Assembly (NCBI GenBank): GCA_026418115.1
Contig: JAOABY010000017.1
Location: 1 to 37,721 of the forward strand
Source: Spirochaetaceae bacterium
Lineage (GTDB): Bacteria > Spirochaetota > Spirochaetia > Treponematales > Rectinemataceae
DNA length: 37,721 nt
Direction: 5' to 3'
The translations under genes and the position numbers were made by a program. The notes beneath the pieces were generated by a model, which made no database searches, had not been told where the DNA came from, and worked only from the letters and a program-made list of their open reading frames with translations. Positions 20,508-30,509 of this stretch are shown in pieces. The stretch's first letter is position 1. Each line of letters opens with the position of its first letter.

Positions 20508-22719
20508 GGTTTGGCTCCTGGGGATATTCAATTCGTTTATGCATGTGGGAGGACAGGATGCGGAAGAAGGCTTCCTCAACCATGCCCAATTCTTTGAGAG
20601 TGAGATCGCACTCATCGAGCTGGCCTTCTTCGAGCTTGGTTTTGACCACCTTGTGGATGGCGTCCTGCAGCATGGAAGGAGTTGGCTGTTTTTTCTGTCG
20701 CATCAGCAGTCTTGAAACAGCCTCAACTGAATCTGCGAGCATGACAATGCCTGCTTCTTTGCTCGATGGTTTTCTGCCATTGTAGCGGAAAGCGCTCTCT
20801 GTCTGGGGATCCGATGAGGAAGCCGCAGCCTTGCCGAGCATGCTCTTCATCACCGAGTCGCCATGATGCTGCTCGATCACATCGAGCACAGCCCTGGGAA
20901 AGCCAAGTCCGCGCGCGATTTCGATACCCTGTGTAACATGGCTTCTGAGAATCGTGGCTGAGAGTGTGGGATTCATCGAATCATGCGGATTTACCCCGCC
21001 AGCCTGATTTTCAATGAAATATTCAGGATGCTCGATCTTTCCCAGATCGTGGTAGTAGGCTGCAATGCGTGCAAGTATGGGATCTGCTCCGATTTCCTTG
21101 GCTGCAGCCTCAGCAAGCTGGGCGACGGTCATCGAGTGGGCATAGGTGCCGGGGGCTTTCGACTGGAGTTCGCGCAATGCTTCGGAATTCGTATCGGAGA
21201 GTTCCATGAGTCGGAATCGTGTCGGCCTGTCAAGAAGATGTTCGAAGAGCGGCAGCAGCAGAAGGATGAAAGAGCCGCTGACAAACCCGTTGAGGGCGCC
21301 AAGACCAGCCGACCTGGCAATCTCCGGAGCGGAAAATCTTCGATTGAGCATGAGCAGGAGGGCCAGGAGCGCCTGGATGCCGGCCTGCAGTACGGCTGCA
21401 CGCGCGAGCTGTATGCGCGAATGGGCGGTGCGCATGGTCATGGTAGCAGCGAGGCCGGCCAGAAACACACCCATGGTAAAGGTCATGTTCAGATTGGTCG
21501 CTGCAGCTGCGAGAAGCAGGCTCACCATACAGGCATACACCCCAAACTTGGGGCTGAAGAGCAGTGACAGCAGGCCCGCGAAGAGGGATGCTGGCACGAA
21601 GAGATGACCGCTGAGCTGTACATTGCCCTCCAGCAGTTCCTGGACCACCAGCACCACAAAGAAAAATAGCAGAAAAGCAAGGATCACAAAGCGCTGCGAG
21701 CCAGGATCGGCAGGAAAATCCGAAAGGTCGGGCATCATGGCCAGCAGGACGGCAATCAGGGTTGCGACGACCAGCAGACCTATGCCCATCATGAGCGTGC
21801 TGACATCCGAGATGAGCACTGCCGAGCGGATCTCCAGAATGCGTTTGTACATGTCTTCTGTCACTAGCTCACCCTTCCGGACGAGGAGCTGGTTCCTGCT
21901 CACAAAACGGGTAACCGGCTGCACCCTTGCCCGCACTGCTGCAAGCCGCCGGGAGGACCGAGCCTCATCAAAAAAGACGTTCTCACGGAGCGAAGCCCGG
22001 AACAGCATGCGGAGCGATGGCTTGACTGATTCGGGCACACGGCGTGCATTCATTTCTTCTTCAAGGTAGCGTGAAAGATTGGCGATGGTGATCATGCCCG
22101 ACACAGGAAGCTGTTCTGATTCCTCCTTGCCGTTCACCATACGGACAAGCTCATAGAATGTCGGGTTATAGCGCTCAAAAAGGCCTTCCGGTACCGAGGT
22201 GATTCCCCTGGCAAGCATCGCATCGACTATGTCAATAAAGGGAACAAATGCTTGCGGGGCAAGGCGTGCGCGAACCAGAGATGCCATGCTTTCAAGGTCA
22301 AGAAAATCTGGGAATCTGCTCTTCAGCAGGAGTGCCAGCGCATCGACAGATCCCTGTTCGCCAATGATCTGCAGGTAATAGGTTGAGAAATTCTGAGCTC
22401 TGGATCGAATCGCATCAGTCACGGTGGAATCCAGCATGAACACAGCCAGCACCAGTCGCGATTCCGCCTCGATCTTGCGTTCTGTGGCTTCTTTATCTAT
22501 GTAGACGGCATCTTTGCCGGCATAGATATCCTGTTCGGCAATCTTTCCAGGTTCAAGTGAACGAAGAGTGCTTCGCAGTGTCGAGGAAGCTGGTCCGATG
22601 AAAATCAGGCCTGCCAGGGCCGCCAGGAAAGCAACTGCTGCAATCCATCCATTCCGAGGGATGCCGGATGCGATACGTGCCACAGCTGCACGCAATCCTT
22701 CAGTGTCATTCCTTTTCAT
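20485..22719 (-). CDS. 7TM-HD family phosphohydrolase (PgpH-like)
   Basis: A membrane phosphodiesterase of 744 residues. An N-terminal transmembrane helix (about 25-45) is followed by a large extracytoplasmic domain (about 50-310), then around seven hydrophobic segments (about 320-520), then a cytoplasmic HD domain with YYHDLGKIEHPEYF near residue 555 and EQHHGDS further on. Characterised members such as Listeria PgpH degrade cyclic di-AMP, and that is the expected activity here. No diadenylate cyclase gene is visible in the window. The ATG at 22719 overlaps the end of phoH by 14 bases; a longer reading to 22773 is inside phoH. The ribosome-binding site is weak, consistent with coupling. Confidence 0.92.
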   Translation of the reverse strand: MKRNDTEGLRAAVARIASGIPRNGWIAAVAFLAALAGLIFIGPASSTLRSTLRSLEPGKIAEQDIYAGKDAVYIDKEATERKIEAESRLVLAVFMLDSTVTDAIRSRAQNFSTYYLQIIGEQGSVDALALLLKSRFPDFLDLESMASLVRARLAPQAFVPFIDIVDAMLARGITSVPEGLFERYNPTFYELVRMVNGKEESEQLPVSGMITIANLSRYLEEEMNARRVPESVKPSLRMLFRASLRENVFFDEARSSRRLAAVRARVQPVTRFVSRNQLLVRKGELVTEDMYKRILEIRSAVLISDVSTLMMGIGLLVVATLIAVLLAMMPDLSDFPADPGSQRFVILAFLLFFFVVLVVQELLEGNVQLSGHLFVPASLFAGLLSLLFSPKFGVYACMVSLLLAAAATNLNMTFTMGVFLAGLAATMTMRTAHSRIQLARAAVLQAGIQALLALLLMLNRRFSAPEIARSAGLGALNGFVSGSFILLLLPLFEHLLDRPTRFRLMELSDTNSEALRELQSKAPGTYAHSMTVAQLAEAAAKEIGADPILARIAAYYHDLGKIEHPEYFIENQAGGVNPHDSMNPTLSATILRSHVTQGIEIARGLGFPRAVLDVIEQHHGDSVMKSMLGKAAASSSDPQTESAFRYNGRKPSSKEAGIVMLADSVEAVSRLLMRQKKQPTPSMLQDAIHKVVKTKLEEGQLDECDLTLKELGMVEEAFFRILSSHMHKRIEYPQEPNHESGERR

Positions 22720-23716
22720 ATGCTTCAATGATCTTGCGGACAAGCGCGCTGCGCACCACATCGCGCGCGTCAAGCCGCGATACGAAGACCTCGTCTATGG
22801 ATTCGAGCAGTGTAATCGCATGAACCAGCCCCGATTCACTTCGCCGCGGCAGGTCTATCTGCGTGATGTCGCCAGTCACGATGGCTTTGGTCCTCTCTCC
22901 CAGCCTCGTGAGGAACATCTTCATCTGTTCCTTGGTAGTATTCTGGCCTTCATCAAGGATAACGATGCAATTGGTGAGGCTGCGGCCTCGCATGTAGGCC
23001 AGTGGTGCCACCTCTATTGCTCGGCTCTCCTCCAGCTTGCGTATGGTCTCATAGGGAATGAGGGCTTCCATCGCGTCATAGAGGGGGCGAAGATAGGGAT
23101 TGATCTTCTGCTCGAGATCGCCGGGGAGATAGCCAAGGCTTTCTCCAGCCTCAACCACTGGTCGGGTGAGAATGAGCTTCCGCCTGTTCCGTGAGAGCAG
23201 CTCCCTGAGCGCCCAGGCCATGGCAAGGTAGGTCTTGCCGGTGCCCGCGGGACCAATGGCAAATACCAGATCATGGGTCGCGATACCCTGCAGGTACAGG
23301 CTCTGACCAGGTGAGCGTGGGAAAACCTTCCCGAATCCATTGGGAATCTGGATACAGACATCAAGAAAATTCTTTACTCTCTGCTCCTGGTCGCCGGGCG
23401 CAGCAGGCTCACCGGCCTTTCCTTCCGGCGTAAGTTCGGCGTGGAGAGCTATGATCAGCTCAGGTGTGACGGGCATGCCATCCTCAACGGAGGATCGTAT
23501 GGCTTCCACCAGTCTGGCAAACAAGTCAGCCTGGCTGGCGTCGTCGGTATCGAGATAGAGCTCATTACCACGGGAGAACACACGGGCGCCCAGAAGACCC
23601 GACAGGACCGTGAGGTTGTAGTCGTTTGCGCCACAGAGTTCCGAGAGTATGGAGATGTCTTCAAGCACTATGTGAGATGGGCTCAATCGAACTCCTGTTC
23701 CTTCCAAGGTTCTCAT
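22706..23716 (-). CDS. phoH: PhoH-family ATPase
   Basis: A cytoplasmic P-loop ATPase of up to 336 residues, of the PhoH/PhoL type that commonly accompanies ybeY and has been linked to RNA metabolism. Walker A is GPAGTGKT near residue 153, Walker B is CIVILDEGQNTT, and sensor-type VTGDITQIDLP follows. The start is uncertain. The ATG at 23716 has no ribosome-binding site and would sit at the predicted transcript 5' end. A TTG at 23686 has AGGAG five bases upstream and would give a 326-residue protein beginning just before HIVLEDISIL. First gene of a four-gene overlapping operon. Confidence 0.92.
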   Translation of the reverse strand: MRTLEGTGVRLSPSHIVLEDISILSELCGANDYNLTVLSGLLGARVFSRGNELYLDTDDASQADLFARLVEAIRSSVEDGMPVTPELIIALHAELTPEGKAGEPAAPGDQEQRVKNFLDVCIQIPNGFGKVFPRSPGQSLYLQGIATHDLVFAIGPAGTGKTYLAMAWALRELLSRNRRKLILTRPVVEAGESLGYLPGDLEQKINPYLRPLYDAMEALIPYETIRKLEESRAIEVAPLAYMRGRSLTNCIVILDEGQNTTKEQMKMFLTRLGERTKAIVTGDITQIDLPRRSESGLVHAITLLESIDEVFVSRLDARDVVRSALVRKIIEAYEKE

Positions 23717-23822
23717 ACAAGTATACTACCTGGTTGTACTTTCTTGCTAGTAATCCCGGGAATTGGCCGCTGTGGTCTGCCCACTGGAAGGAGCAGCCTG
23801 GGCCCGCGCGCACCAACGGTTT

Positions 23823-26800
23823 TCATTCAGTAAAAGCCCCCGAAGAGTATGAAATGGCGCTTTTTATAGCTGGCAGGTCTTTCCATGTTACAGCAATGTC
23901 AAATGAAACATCCATCGCGTAGTATGGCCGTCCCTCATCCGGACGTACCAGTTTCGGGCCGGCATTGATGCCTCCCGAAATCACCCAGTCGTGCGCATCG
24001 ACATTGATTGATGCCCTCAGTCGCTGCAGTTTGAAACTGGTACGCTGCAATCTGGCCGTATCCCATATTGCAAACGAATCACCCAGATCAGAGAGAAGAT
24101 TCCTGGCATATTCCGATGGGTCCAGATCGCCCCTTACCGGAAGGATGTCTGTCCAGTATCGCCACATCGAGCGATTGGCGGAGGCAAGCGAAAACTCAAA
24201 GGAGGTGCCACGTGCCTGCCTGAGTGCCAGCCTGAATTCCGTTGACAGAGTAGCTGCAGTGTACTGGATGAGATTCTGGGAAAACTGCAGGGTGCTGCCG
24301 GCCTCTACATTCCAGGAGGAATCTTTCTGGATGGAGCTTGTTATGGACGGTCTGAAGCCGAGGGACAGACTTGCAGGCCTGAAGCTTGCGGCCCCCTCAT
24401 CTACCCATGCGCCGGATGCGAATACCGCTCCTTTTGTTTTTCTCGCATTGAAACTGGCCTGGAATGAACCCCAGTTTGCAGCAACCGTTGCAGCCAGAGG
24501 GGCCGACAGGTCAAAATCCCAGGATGCAGAGGTTGCAAGGGAGAGGTTTTTGCCTGGCTTGAGCGTGACTGAAGTGCTCAGCGCATCATGCGTGAGGGCG
24601 AGGCCTTCTGCCTTCTGTGCGAGCGCATAGGTAGCGGAAAGCTGTGCGAAGGAGGATGAAACGCCGTAGTTGACCACATATCGCTGCAGACGCGGCGGAA
24701 GCGATGCTGTGAGCGAAAGGGTCTGTGGGATCTTCCCCATTACTGCCGAGAGGGTCAGCCCCACCCTGTGATCCGTAATGGCAGTGGAATTCCAGCCCAG
24801 CCATGTTGTCGTGTAGACAGGTGTGGCAGCGAGGTCTTCCCCCTGGAGGCCAGCATACGCAATATTCACCACCCTCCCCGAAAACTCATAGAAAATCCTC
24901 GTATTGGACCATATCCTGCTTGTCCGGAAGGGAGCCCAGCTCAGCGAAAGCCCCGTAGTGGCAAGAAGGCTGGTCGATGCATAGTCGGTGACTCTCAAAG
25001 GATGGAGCGTCGAAGGCGATTGCCTTTCGTCATAGAGGTAGGGTCTGGTCTGCGCCTGTGCCTGAACGCCGGTCACAGCCTTGACATCAAGCCCCACAGT
25101 CTCGAATCTGAGATTCCCATTCAGGCTGGTTGACGATCTGCCAGTGAGCAGCAGATACCAGGGTGAGAAATCGATGTGCGCAGGGTCAGTAGAGGCAAAG
25201 GTCCTGAACCGGTCTTCCGCCGAAGCGAAAAGCGAAGTCGACCAGGCAAGGTCTCCACGAGAGAAGGCAAGCACCGTGCCACCTGCAGAGAACGCAGCAT
25301 CCACCAGCCTGAAGGATTCCGGATAGAAGAACTGCCGCTGCGGATGCACTGACAGGAGTCTGAGCTGCCGGGCGTCGAGGCCGGTAACAGGCGCACTCTT
25401 CGTTCTCCATACGAGGCTGACAGCAAGCTGGGGAATCCTTACATTCGACAGCAGGCTGCGGTCGCTGCCGTTCCAGGACCAGCTGAGCGTTGCCCTCTGT
25501 GTCATGGAGCTCAATACTGCCGGTCTGTTTGCTGATGTACCGGAAGTCCCGAAAATCGAGACGAAGTCCCATGATTCCGATCTCCACAGAAAATCCTGGG
25601 CTACATAGGGGTCGGAAAAGAACGGGAAACTCGCCTGCCAGGCAAGGGAGCCCTGCTGAACAGGCTTGCGCTGGAGTTCAAGATTCAACAGCACACGGAC
25701 AGGCACTTCCAGAGGCCCCATTGTCCATGTATTCCACTGTGACTGGTAGTTGCCAGCCCAGTCATAGGGAGAATAGTACCCTGTAGATTCCAGAAAAACC
25801 GATCGAGAGAGCCCCAGCCCTCCTGTAAAGCTCACCGAGACCGGAGCGCTGCGTGAAGACTCTCCGCGAAGGCCTACGAAAGCGCCCAGTGCCGCATAGC
25901 CGTCCGCCATGAGGGCGAGATAGCTCCCTCCAGAGCTGTCGGTTCTGGTTTCGGTTGTCGAGATGTATCTGCCCAGAGATCCAGCTGCTCCCGGATCGAA
26001 ACCGAGCAGGCTCGTCGTTCTGTGGCTGGCAGGCTGCCTGCCGAGCAGATAGGTTGTAGTCTGCAGAAACGCACCTTCGCGGCTGCGGAAACCGAACACG
26101 GGATGCAGATCGGAAGCCTGCGATGGATAATAAAAGAATGGCAGCCAGAGTACGGGAATGCTTCCGACATAGAGGGTTGCGTTGGCCACTGCCCAATCCC
26201 CGGAGGAAAAAAGCCAGACCTGAGATGCTCTGAGATGATAGTGTGGTGGTTCGAAATCACAGGACGTGAGCCGGCCTTTTTCAACTACCACCACATCACG
26301 CGCATAGGAACGCAGATTCTCGAAACTGACCATAAGCGTGCGCATGTCGCCCGTAGATGGCTCTATTGAGAATGCTCCCTTGGCAAACTGGCCCGAGCTG
26401 TCATCGAGATCCAGTATCATGCTGTCGCCGGTCGAGCGGTCGATCCTGTCCTTCGTCTGTCGGACATATTCAACGTGGCCAGCCGCCAGCATAGTATTGC
26501 GAGTGCGGTTGTAGGACAGAGCATCGGCGCGGACAGTGTGGATGGTGCCATCGCTCTGTTCGAGGTAGACAACCAGCGGCCCCTGTACGACTGTTTCTTC
26601 GCTGCCATCCTCAAGTGTCCGGAAGAGTATTCCTCCCGAGCGTTCGATGCGCAGTGTCAGACCGGCTTCCCGTGCCGGCAGAGGTTCCAGTCCAAGCTCG
26701 CGGAACAGTCTTTCCCGCAGCGCAGGTTCATCGCCTTCCTGGGCAATTCCGTAGGAACGAGCCAGTTCCTGCAGTTCTGGAAGATTCGCGACAGCAATCC

Positions 26801-26942
26801 GGAAACGAAGAAGATTGCGTGCAGTCTGACTGCTCGCAATGGATGTCGCTGATTGAGGTGTGTCTGCAGTCTGGGCATACAGAGACACCACGCCAATGCC
26901 AAGCAGGCATGCAGCAAGCACGGCCACGAGAAGCATGCGCAT
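23823..26942 (-). CDS. lptD: LptD/OstA-like outer-membrane beta-barrel protein
   Basis: A large outer-membrane protein of 1039 residues. A signal peptide (MRMLLVAVLAACLLG, cleavage near SLYAQ) is followed by a SAP-like helical stretch (about 54-86: LPELQELARSYG, ALRERLFRELG). Next is an OstA/LptA-like jellyroll (about 115-230, with DALSYN and AAGHVEYV). The family hallmark SCDFEPPHYHL (near 227) leads into LYVGSIPVLWLPFFYYP, and then a long barrel rich in alternating aromatic and polar residues. Only one cysteine remains in the mature protein, so the E. coli disulfide arrangement is absent. Treponemes that lack LPS also carry such proteins, so LPS insertion is not assured. AGGA precedes the ATG at 26942. 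It lies 48 bases after uvrA. Confidence 0.85.
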   Translation of the reverse strand: MRMLLVAVLAACLLGIGVVSLYAQTADTPQSATSIASSQTARNLLRFRIAVANLPELQELARSYGIAQEGDEPALRERLFRELGLEPLPAREAGLTLRIERSGGILFRTLEDGSEETVVQGPLVVYLEQSDGTIHTVRADALSYNRTRNTMLAAGHVEYVRQTKDRIDRSTGDSMILDLDDSSGQFAKGAFSIEPSTGDMRTLMVSFENLRSYARDVVVVEKGRLTSCDFEPPHYHLRASQVWLFSSGDWAVANATLYVGSIPVLWLPFFYYPSQASDLHPVFGFRSREGAFLQTTTYLLGRQPASHRTTSLLGFDPGAAGSLGRYISTTETRTDSSGGSYLALMADGYAALGAFVGLRGESSRSAPVSVSFTGGLGLSRSVFLESTGYYSPYDWAGNYQSQWNTWTMGPLEVPVRVLLNLELQRKPVQQGSLAWQASFPFFSDPYVAQDFLWRSESWDFVSIFGTSGTSANRPAVLSSMTQRATLSWSWNGSDRSLLSNVRIPQLAVSLVWRTKSAPVTGLDARQLRLLSVHPQRQFFYPESFRLVDAAFSAGGTVLAFSRGDLAWSTSLFASAEDRFRTFASTDPAHIDFSPWYLLLTGRSSTSLNGNLRFETVGLDVKAVTGVQAQAQTRPYLYDERQSPSTLHPLRVTDYASTSLLATTGLSLSWAPFRTSRIWSNTRIFYEFSGRVVNIAYAGLQGEDLAATPVYTTTWLGWNSTAITDHRVGLTLSAVMGKIPQTLSLTASLPPRLQRYVVNYGVSSSFAQLSATYALAQKAEGLALTHDALSTSVTLKPGKNLSLATSASWDFDLSAPLAATVAANWGSFQASFNARKTKGAVFASGAWVDEGAASFRPASLSLGFRPSITSSIQKDSSWNVEAGSTLQFSQNLIQYTAATLSTEFRLALRQARGTSFEFSLASANRSMWRYWTDILPVRGDLDPSEYARNLLSDLGDSFAIWDTARLQRTSFKLQRLRASINVDAHDWVISGGINAGPKLVRPDEGRPYYAMDVSFDIAVTWKDLPAIKSAISYSSGAFTE

Positions 26943-26990
26943 CGTTTCTATCCTATACTGCGAGCCTGTGTGCACGCAACGGAGCCATGG

Positions 26991-29822
26991 TCAGTGACAT
27001 GCCCTGGCGCGGGCTTCCTTCAGAGAGCGCCCGGTGTGTGAGTTTGTGCAACATGCCACCCCTTCGGGAGTTCCTTCGGCTACGATTTCCCCGCCGCCAT
27101 CGCCTCCCTCGGGCCCGAGATCAATCACCCAGTCAGCCTGTTTGATGACATCCAGGTTGTGCTCGATCATGACGACGGTATTGCCCTGATCCACAAGACG
27201 GTGCACTACTTGCATGAGCTGCCGGACATCGGCAAAATGCAGCCCCGTCGTCGGCTCATCCATGAAATAGAGCGTGCGCCCGGTAGAACGTCTCGCCAGC
27301 TCCAGGGAGAGTTTGACGCGTTGTGCTTCTCCCCCCGAAAGCGTGAGCGCAGACTGGCCCAGCCGTATGTAGCCCAGACCCACATCAAGCATGGTCTGAA
27401 GCCTGTGCCGTATGGACGGAATATGGGCGAAGAATTCGGCAGCCTCCTCGACCGTCATGTCGAGTACATCTGCAATGTTCTTGCCCTTGAAGCGGATGTC
27501 GAGCGTTTCGCTGTTGAATCGCTTGCCGTGGCAGACTTCACAGGTAATGTAAACATCAGGCAGGAAGTTCATTTCGATCTTGATCGTGCCATCTCCCTGG
27601 CAGTTTTCGCAGCGCCCCCCGCGCACGTTGAAGCTGAATCGGCCGGGTTTGTAGCCTCTTGCCCTGGATTCAGGAAGACTCGCGTACAGATCCCTGATGT
27701 AGGTAAAGACACCGACATAGGTCGCAGGATTGGATCGGGGAGTCCGGCCGATCGGGCTCTGGTCGATATTGATGATCTTGTCGATGTGCTCAAGGCCCTT
27801 GATCGCGCTGTACTTTCCCTCTCTCAGATTCGAGCGCATGAGACGGTTTGAGATGGCCGGATAGAGGACATCCGTGAGCAGCGTGCTCTTGCCGGAACCT
27901 GAGACGCCGGTAATGCAGGTGAAGGTTCCCAGCGGAATCCTCACATCAATGTTCTTGAGGTTATGCTCACGTGCGCCTTTCAGGAGGATATGGGCGCCAT
28001 TGCCCTTGCGGCGCACGGCCGGCACCTCGATGGTCAGCGTGCCGGCAAGGTACTGGCCAGTAAGGCTTGCAGGATTCGCTGCAACTTCCTCGACCGTCCC
28101 CTGTGCCACCACATGACCGCCGTGCTCACCCGCCCCCGGCCCCAGATCCACGATATAGTCGGCGGTTCTGAGAGTCTGTTCGTCATGTTCCACCACGATG
28201 AGCGTGTTGCCGAGGTCTCTCAGATAGGTCAGTGTGTCGATGAGCCTCTGATTGTCCCGCTGATGAAGGCCGATTGACGGCTCATCGAGAATGTAGAGCA
28301 CTCCCACCAGCGAGCTGCCAATCTGGGTAGCCAATCTGATGCGCTGTGCCTCTCCGCCGGAAAGCGTGGAAGCCTGACGCTCCAGCGTGAGATATTCCAG
28401 ACCAACATTCTTCAGAAAGCCAAGACGGGCAACGATTTCCTTGAGGATGAGGCGGGAAATCTGCTGCTGGGTCGGCGTCAGCTGCAAGCCAGTAAAGAAG
28501 CGCAGCGCAGCACCTACTGACATCGTGGTGATTTCGTAAATGTTTCTGTCCCCTACCGTGACCGCGAGCGCTTCGGGCCGCAGGCGTTTGCCGCTGCACA
28601 CCTCGCAGGCCTTTTCTACCATGAAGGTTTCGAGCCAGGCCTTTATCTCATCGCTGTTCGTTTCCATGTACCTGCGCTTGAGATCCGCTAGTATGCCCGG
28701 AAATCTAGCCTGGTATTCAAAATGCCCTGTTCTGTCCCTGTTGTCGTACCGTACCCGTATGTCCTCATCGCTGCCGTAGAGAATGGCTTGCATCACATGA
28801 TCCGGCAGGTCTGCGAAGGGCGTGGTCAGCTTGAAGTTATAATGACGTGCCAGAGCCTCGAATCGGGACCGGTTCCATGCGGAGGACGGATTATAGGGAA
28901 GGCAGCCTCCCTCCTCGAAAGAAAGGTTCCTGTCGGGGATGATCAGGTCGGGATCGAATTCCAGGTTGACACCAAGGCCGGTACAGGCAGGGCACGCGCC
29001 CTGGGGTGCATTGAAGGAAAAGAGCCTCGGTTCCATTTCAGGCAGGGATATGCCGCAGACGGGGCATGCGCCTTTCTGGCTGAAGAATTCCTCAGACTGA
29101 GTGGTACCGTCGTCCCTGAGCACAACAACGATGCCCTCCGCCAGGTCGAGCGCGGTCTCAACAGCTTCGGCGATTCTCCGGCGGCTCTCTGCCGAGAGGC
29201 GGATGCGATCCACCACGAGCTCTATGCTGTGCTTCTTCTGCTTTTCCAATGCGGGAGGATGCTCGAGTTCGACAAGTTCGCCATCGATGCGCGCCCTGAG
29301 AAAGCCCTGCTTCAGCGCATCCTCCAGTACTTTTCTGTGCTCTCCTTTCTGGGCTCTGATGACAGGCGCCAATACCTGGAGCCTGGTACCTTCCGGCCAG
29401 GAGAGGATGACATCGAGGATCTGGTCGGTGCTCTGCTCTTTTATTTCACGTCCACAGGAAGGACAGTGAGGAATGCCTATGCGTGCAAAGAGCAGTCTGA
29501 GATAGTCATAGATTTCGGTCACCGTGCCGACTGTGGACCGGGGGTTGCGGCTGGTGGTTTTCTGCTCGATCGAGATGGCTGGCGACAACCCCTCGATATA
29601 ATCGACATCAGGCTTGTCGAGTCTTCCCAGGAACTGACGCGCATAGGCAGAGAGCGATTCGACGTAGCGCCTCTGCCCTTCGGCAAAGATCGTATCGAAC
29701 GCAAGAGAGCTCTTGCCCGAACCAGAAAGACCGGAAATGACAATGAGCTTGTTCCGGGGCAATTCGAGATCAATGTTCTTGAGATTGTGCTCCCGGGCAC
29801 CCTTGATGATGAGCTTGTCCAT
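26991..29822 (-). CDS. uvrA: Excinuclease ABC subunit A
   Basis: The damage-recognition ATPase of nucleotide excision repair. The 943 residues are typical. Two ABC modules are present, each with Walker A (GLSGSGKSS near 32, GVSGSGKST in the second half) and signature ([28 protein letters not shown]). Zinc modules show CPSCG, CPVCG...CPAC and CENCQGDG...CEVCHGKR. The ATG at 29822 fits the universal [17 protein letters not shown] start; a 13-residue extension to 29861 is unsupported. The ribosome-binding site is poor. lptD follows on the same strand, an order also known from Treponema. Confidence 0.98.
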   Translation of the reverse strand: MDKLIIKGAREHNLKNIDLELPRNKLIVISGLSGSGKSSLAFDTIFAEGQRRYVESLSAYARQFLGRLDKPDVDYIEGLSPAISIEQKTTSRNPRSTVGTVTEIYDYLRLLFARIGIPHCPSCGREIKEQSTDQILDVILSWPEGTRLQVLAPVIRAQKGEHRKVLEDALKQGFLRARIDGELVELEHPPALEKQKKHSIELVVDRIRLSAESRRRIAEAVETALDLAEGIVVVLRDDGTTQSEEFFSQKGACPVCGISLPEMEPRLFSFNAPQGACPACTGLGVNLEFDPDLIIPDRNLSFEEGGCLPYNPSSAWNRSRFEALARHYNFKLTTPFADLPDHVMQAILYGSDEDIRVRYDNRDRTGHFEYQARFPGILADLKRRYMETNSDEIKAWLETFMVEKACEVCSGKRLRPEALAVTVGDRNIYEITTMSVGAALRFFTGLQLTPTQQQISRLILKEIVARLGFLKNVGLEYLTLERQASTLSGGEAQRIRLATQIGSSLVGVLYILDEPSIGLHQRDNQRLIDTLTYLRDLGNTLIVVEHDEQTLRTADYIVDLGPGAGEHGGHVVAQGTVEEVAANPASLTGQYLAGTLTIEVPAVRRKGNGAHILLKGAREHNLKNIDVRIPLGTFTCITGVSGSGKSTLLTDVLYPAISNRLMRSNLREGKYSAIKGLEHIDKIINIDQSPIGRTPRSNPATYVGVFTYIRDLYASLPESRARGYKPGRFSFNVRGGRCENCQGDGTIKIEMNFLPDVYITCEVCHGKRFNSETLDIRFKGKNIADVLDMTVEEAAEFFAHIPSIRHRLQTMLDVGLGYIRLGQSALTLSGGEAQRVKLSLELARRSTGRTLYFMDEPTTGLHFADVRQLMQVVHRLVDQGNTVVMIEHNLDVIKQADWVIDLGPEGGDGGGEIVAEGTPEGVACCTNSHTGRSLKEARARACH

Positions 29823-29879
29823 CGAGATGCAAGCATATCCGCGCCGATACCTGCTCGACAAGGGAGAAGCATGCCATAT

Positions 29880-30509
29880 TCAGCGACAGAGAAATTCCTT
29901 CCAGAGAGGCAGCTTGTCTTCCAGTGTACGGAAACGGCTGGAAGGCACGGGGCTGGTCGATGGCAGACGCAGCACCTCAAGATGCCGGCTGCCAAAGTGC
30001 AGCATGGCTCTTCCTCCAGCAGAGGCAAGCGCCTGCCCTGCTTCCAGTGCAGAATATGGTGCATGCGATCTTCCCTGCATGCTGCCACCGGCAAACTGAC
30101 GCAGGAAGAGAGTGGCAGCAAGGCCGCCATTGAGCCCTATTCTGATGAGCGAGGGATTGGCAGCAAGCAGTCCCTGGATGTCATTCAGCTGATGGATGAT
30201 GAGGTCATTATCGGAAGAGGTACGGCGGCTGCAGGTAGCCACCATGTCCCAGATCAGCAACCCAAGGGATGCTGCCAGCGCACTGCGCGCATCATAGGTT
30301 GATGGCGCTTCCGGCAGTCCTGCTACCAGTGCAAGCAGCGGCCAGAAATGATTCCTCTGATGACCGTAATATTCTCCCTTTTCCATCGATCGGATGGAAG
30401 GAAAGGAACCGAGCACCAGCAGTCGCGCTCTTCCCATCGGGCCATCTCCGCCAAGAGGCGGGAAACCATGCAGGAGTGCTGGCTCCTCTTGTCCGGGCAT
30501 GTCAGACAT
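29880..30509 (-). CDS. DNA-deoxyinosine/uracil-type DNA glycosylase
   Basis: A base-excision repair enzyme of the uracil-DNA glycosylase superfamily, about 209 residues. It resembles the hypoxanthine-DNA glycosylase group: HGFPPL is followed by RLLVLGSFPSIRSMEKGEYYGHQRNHFWPLL, then a region with NGGLAA, and HAPYSALEAGQALASAG toward the C-terminus. The ATG at 30509 overlaps the ychF stop by eight bases; an ATG at 30500 is equally possible, while one at 30437 has a better ribosome-binding site but would drop the conserved HGFPP. Probably co-transcribed with ychF. Whether it removes hypoxanthine or uracil is inferred from family resemblance only. Confidence 0.75.
   Translation of the reverse strand: MSDMPGQEEPALLHGFPPLGGDGPMGRARLLVLGSFPSIRSMEKGEYYGHQRNHFWPLLALVAGLPEAPSTYDARSALAASLGLLIWDMVATCSRRTSSDNDLIIHQLNDIQGLLAANPSLIRIGLNGGLAATLFLRQFAGGSMQGRSHAPYSALEAGQALASAGGRAMLHFGSRHLEVLRLPSTSPVPSSRFRTLEDKLPLWKEFLCR

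Noticed and set aside
28722-30302. A 526-codon open frame on the + strand opposite uvrA
   Set aside because: It lies antisense to the fully recognisable uvrA and the glycosylase gene. The translation shows no family motif, and its length is explained by GC-rich codon structure on the other strand.
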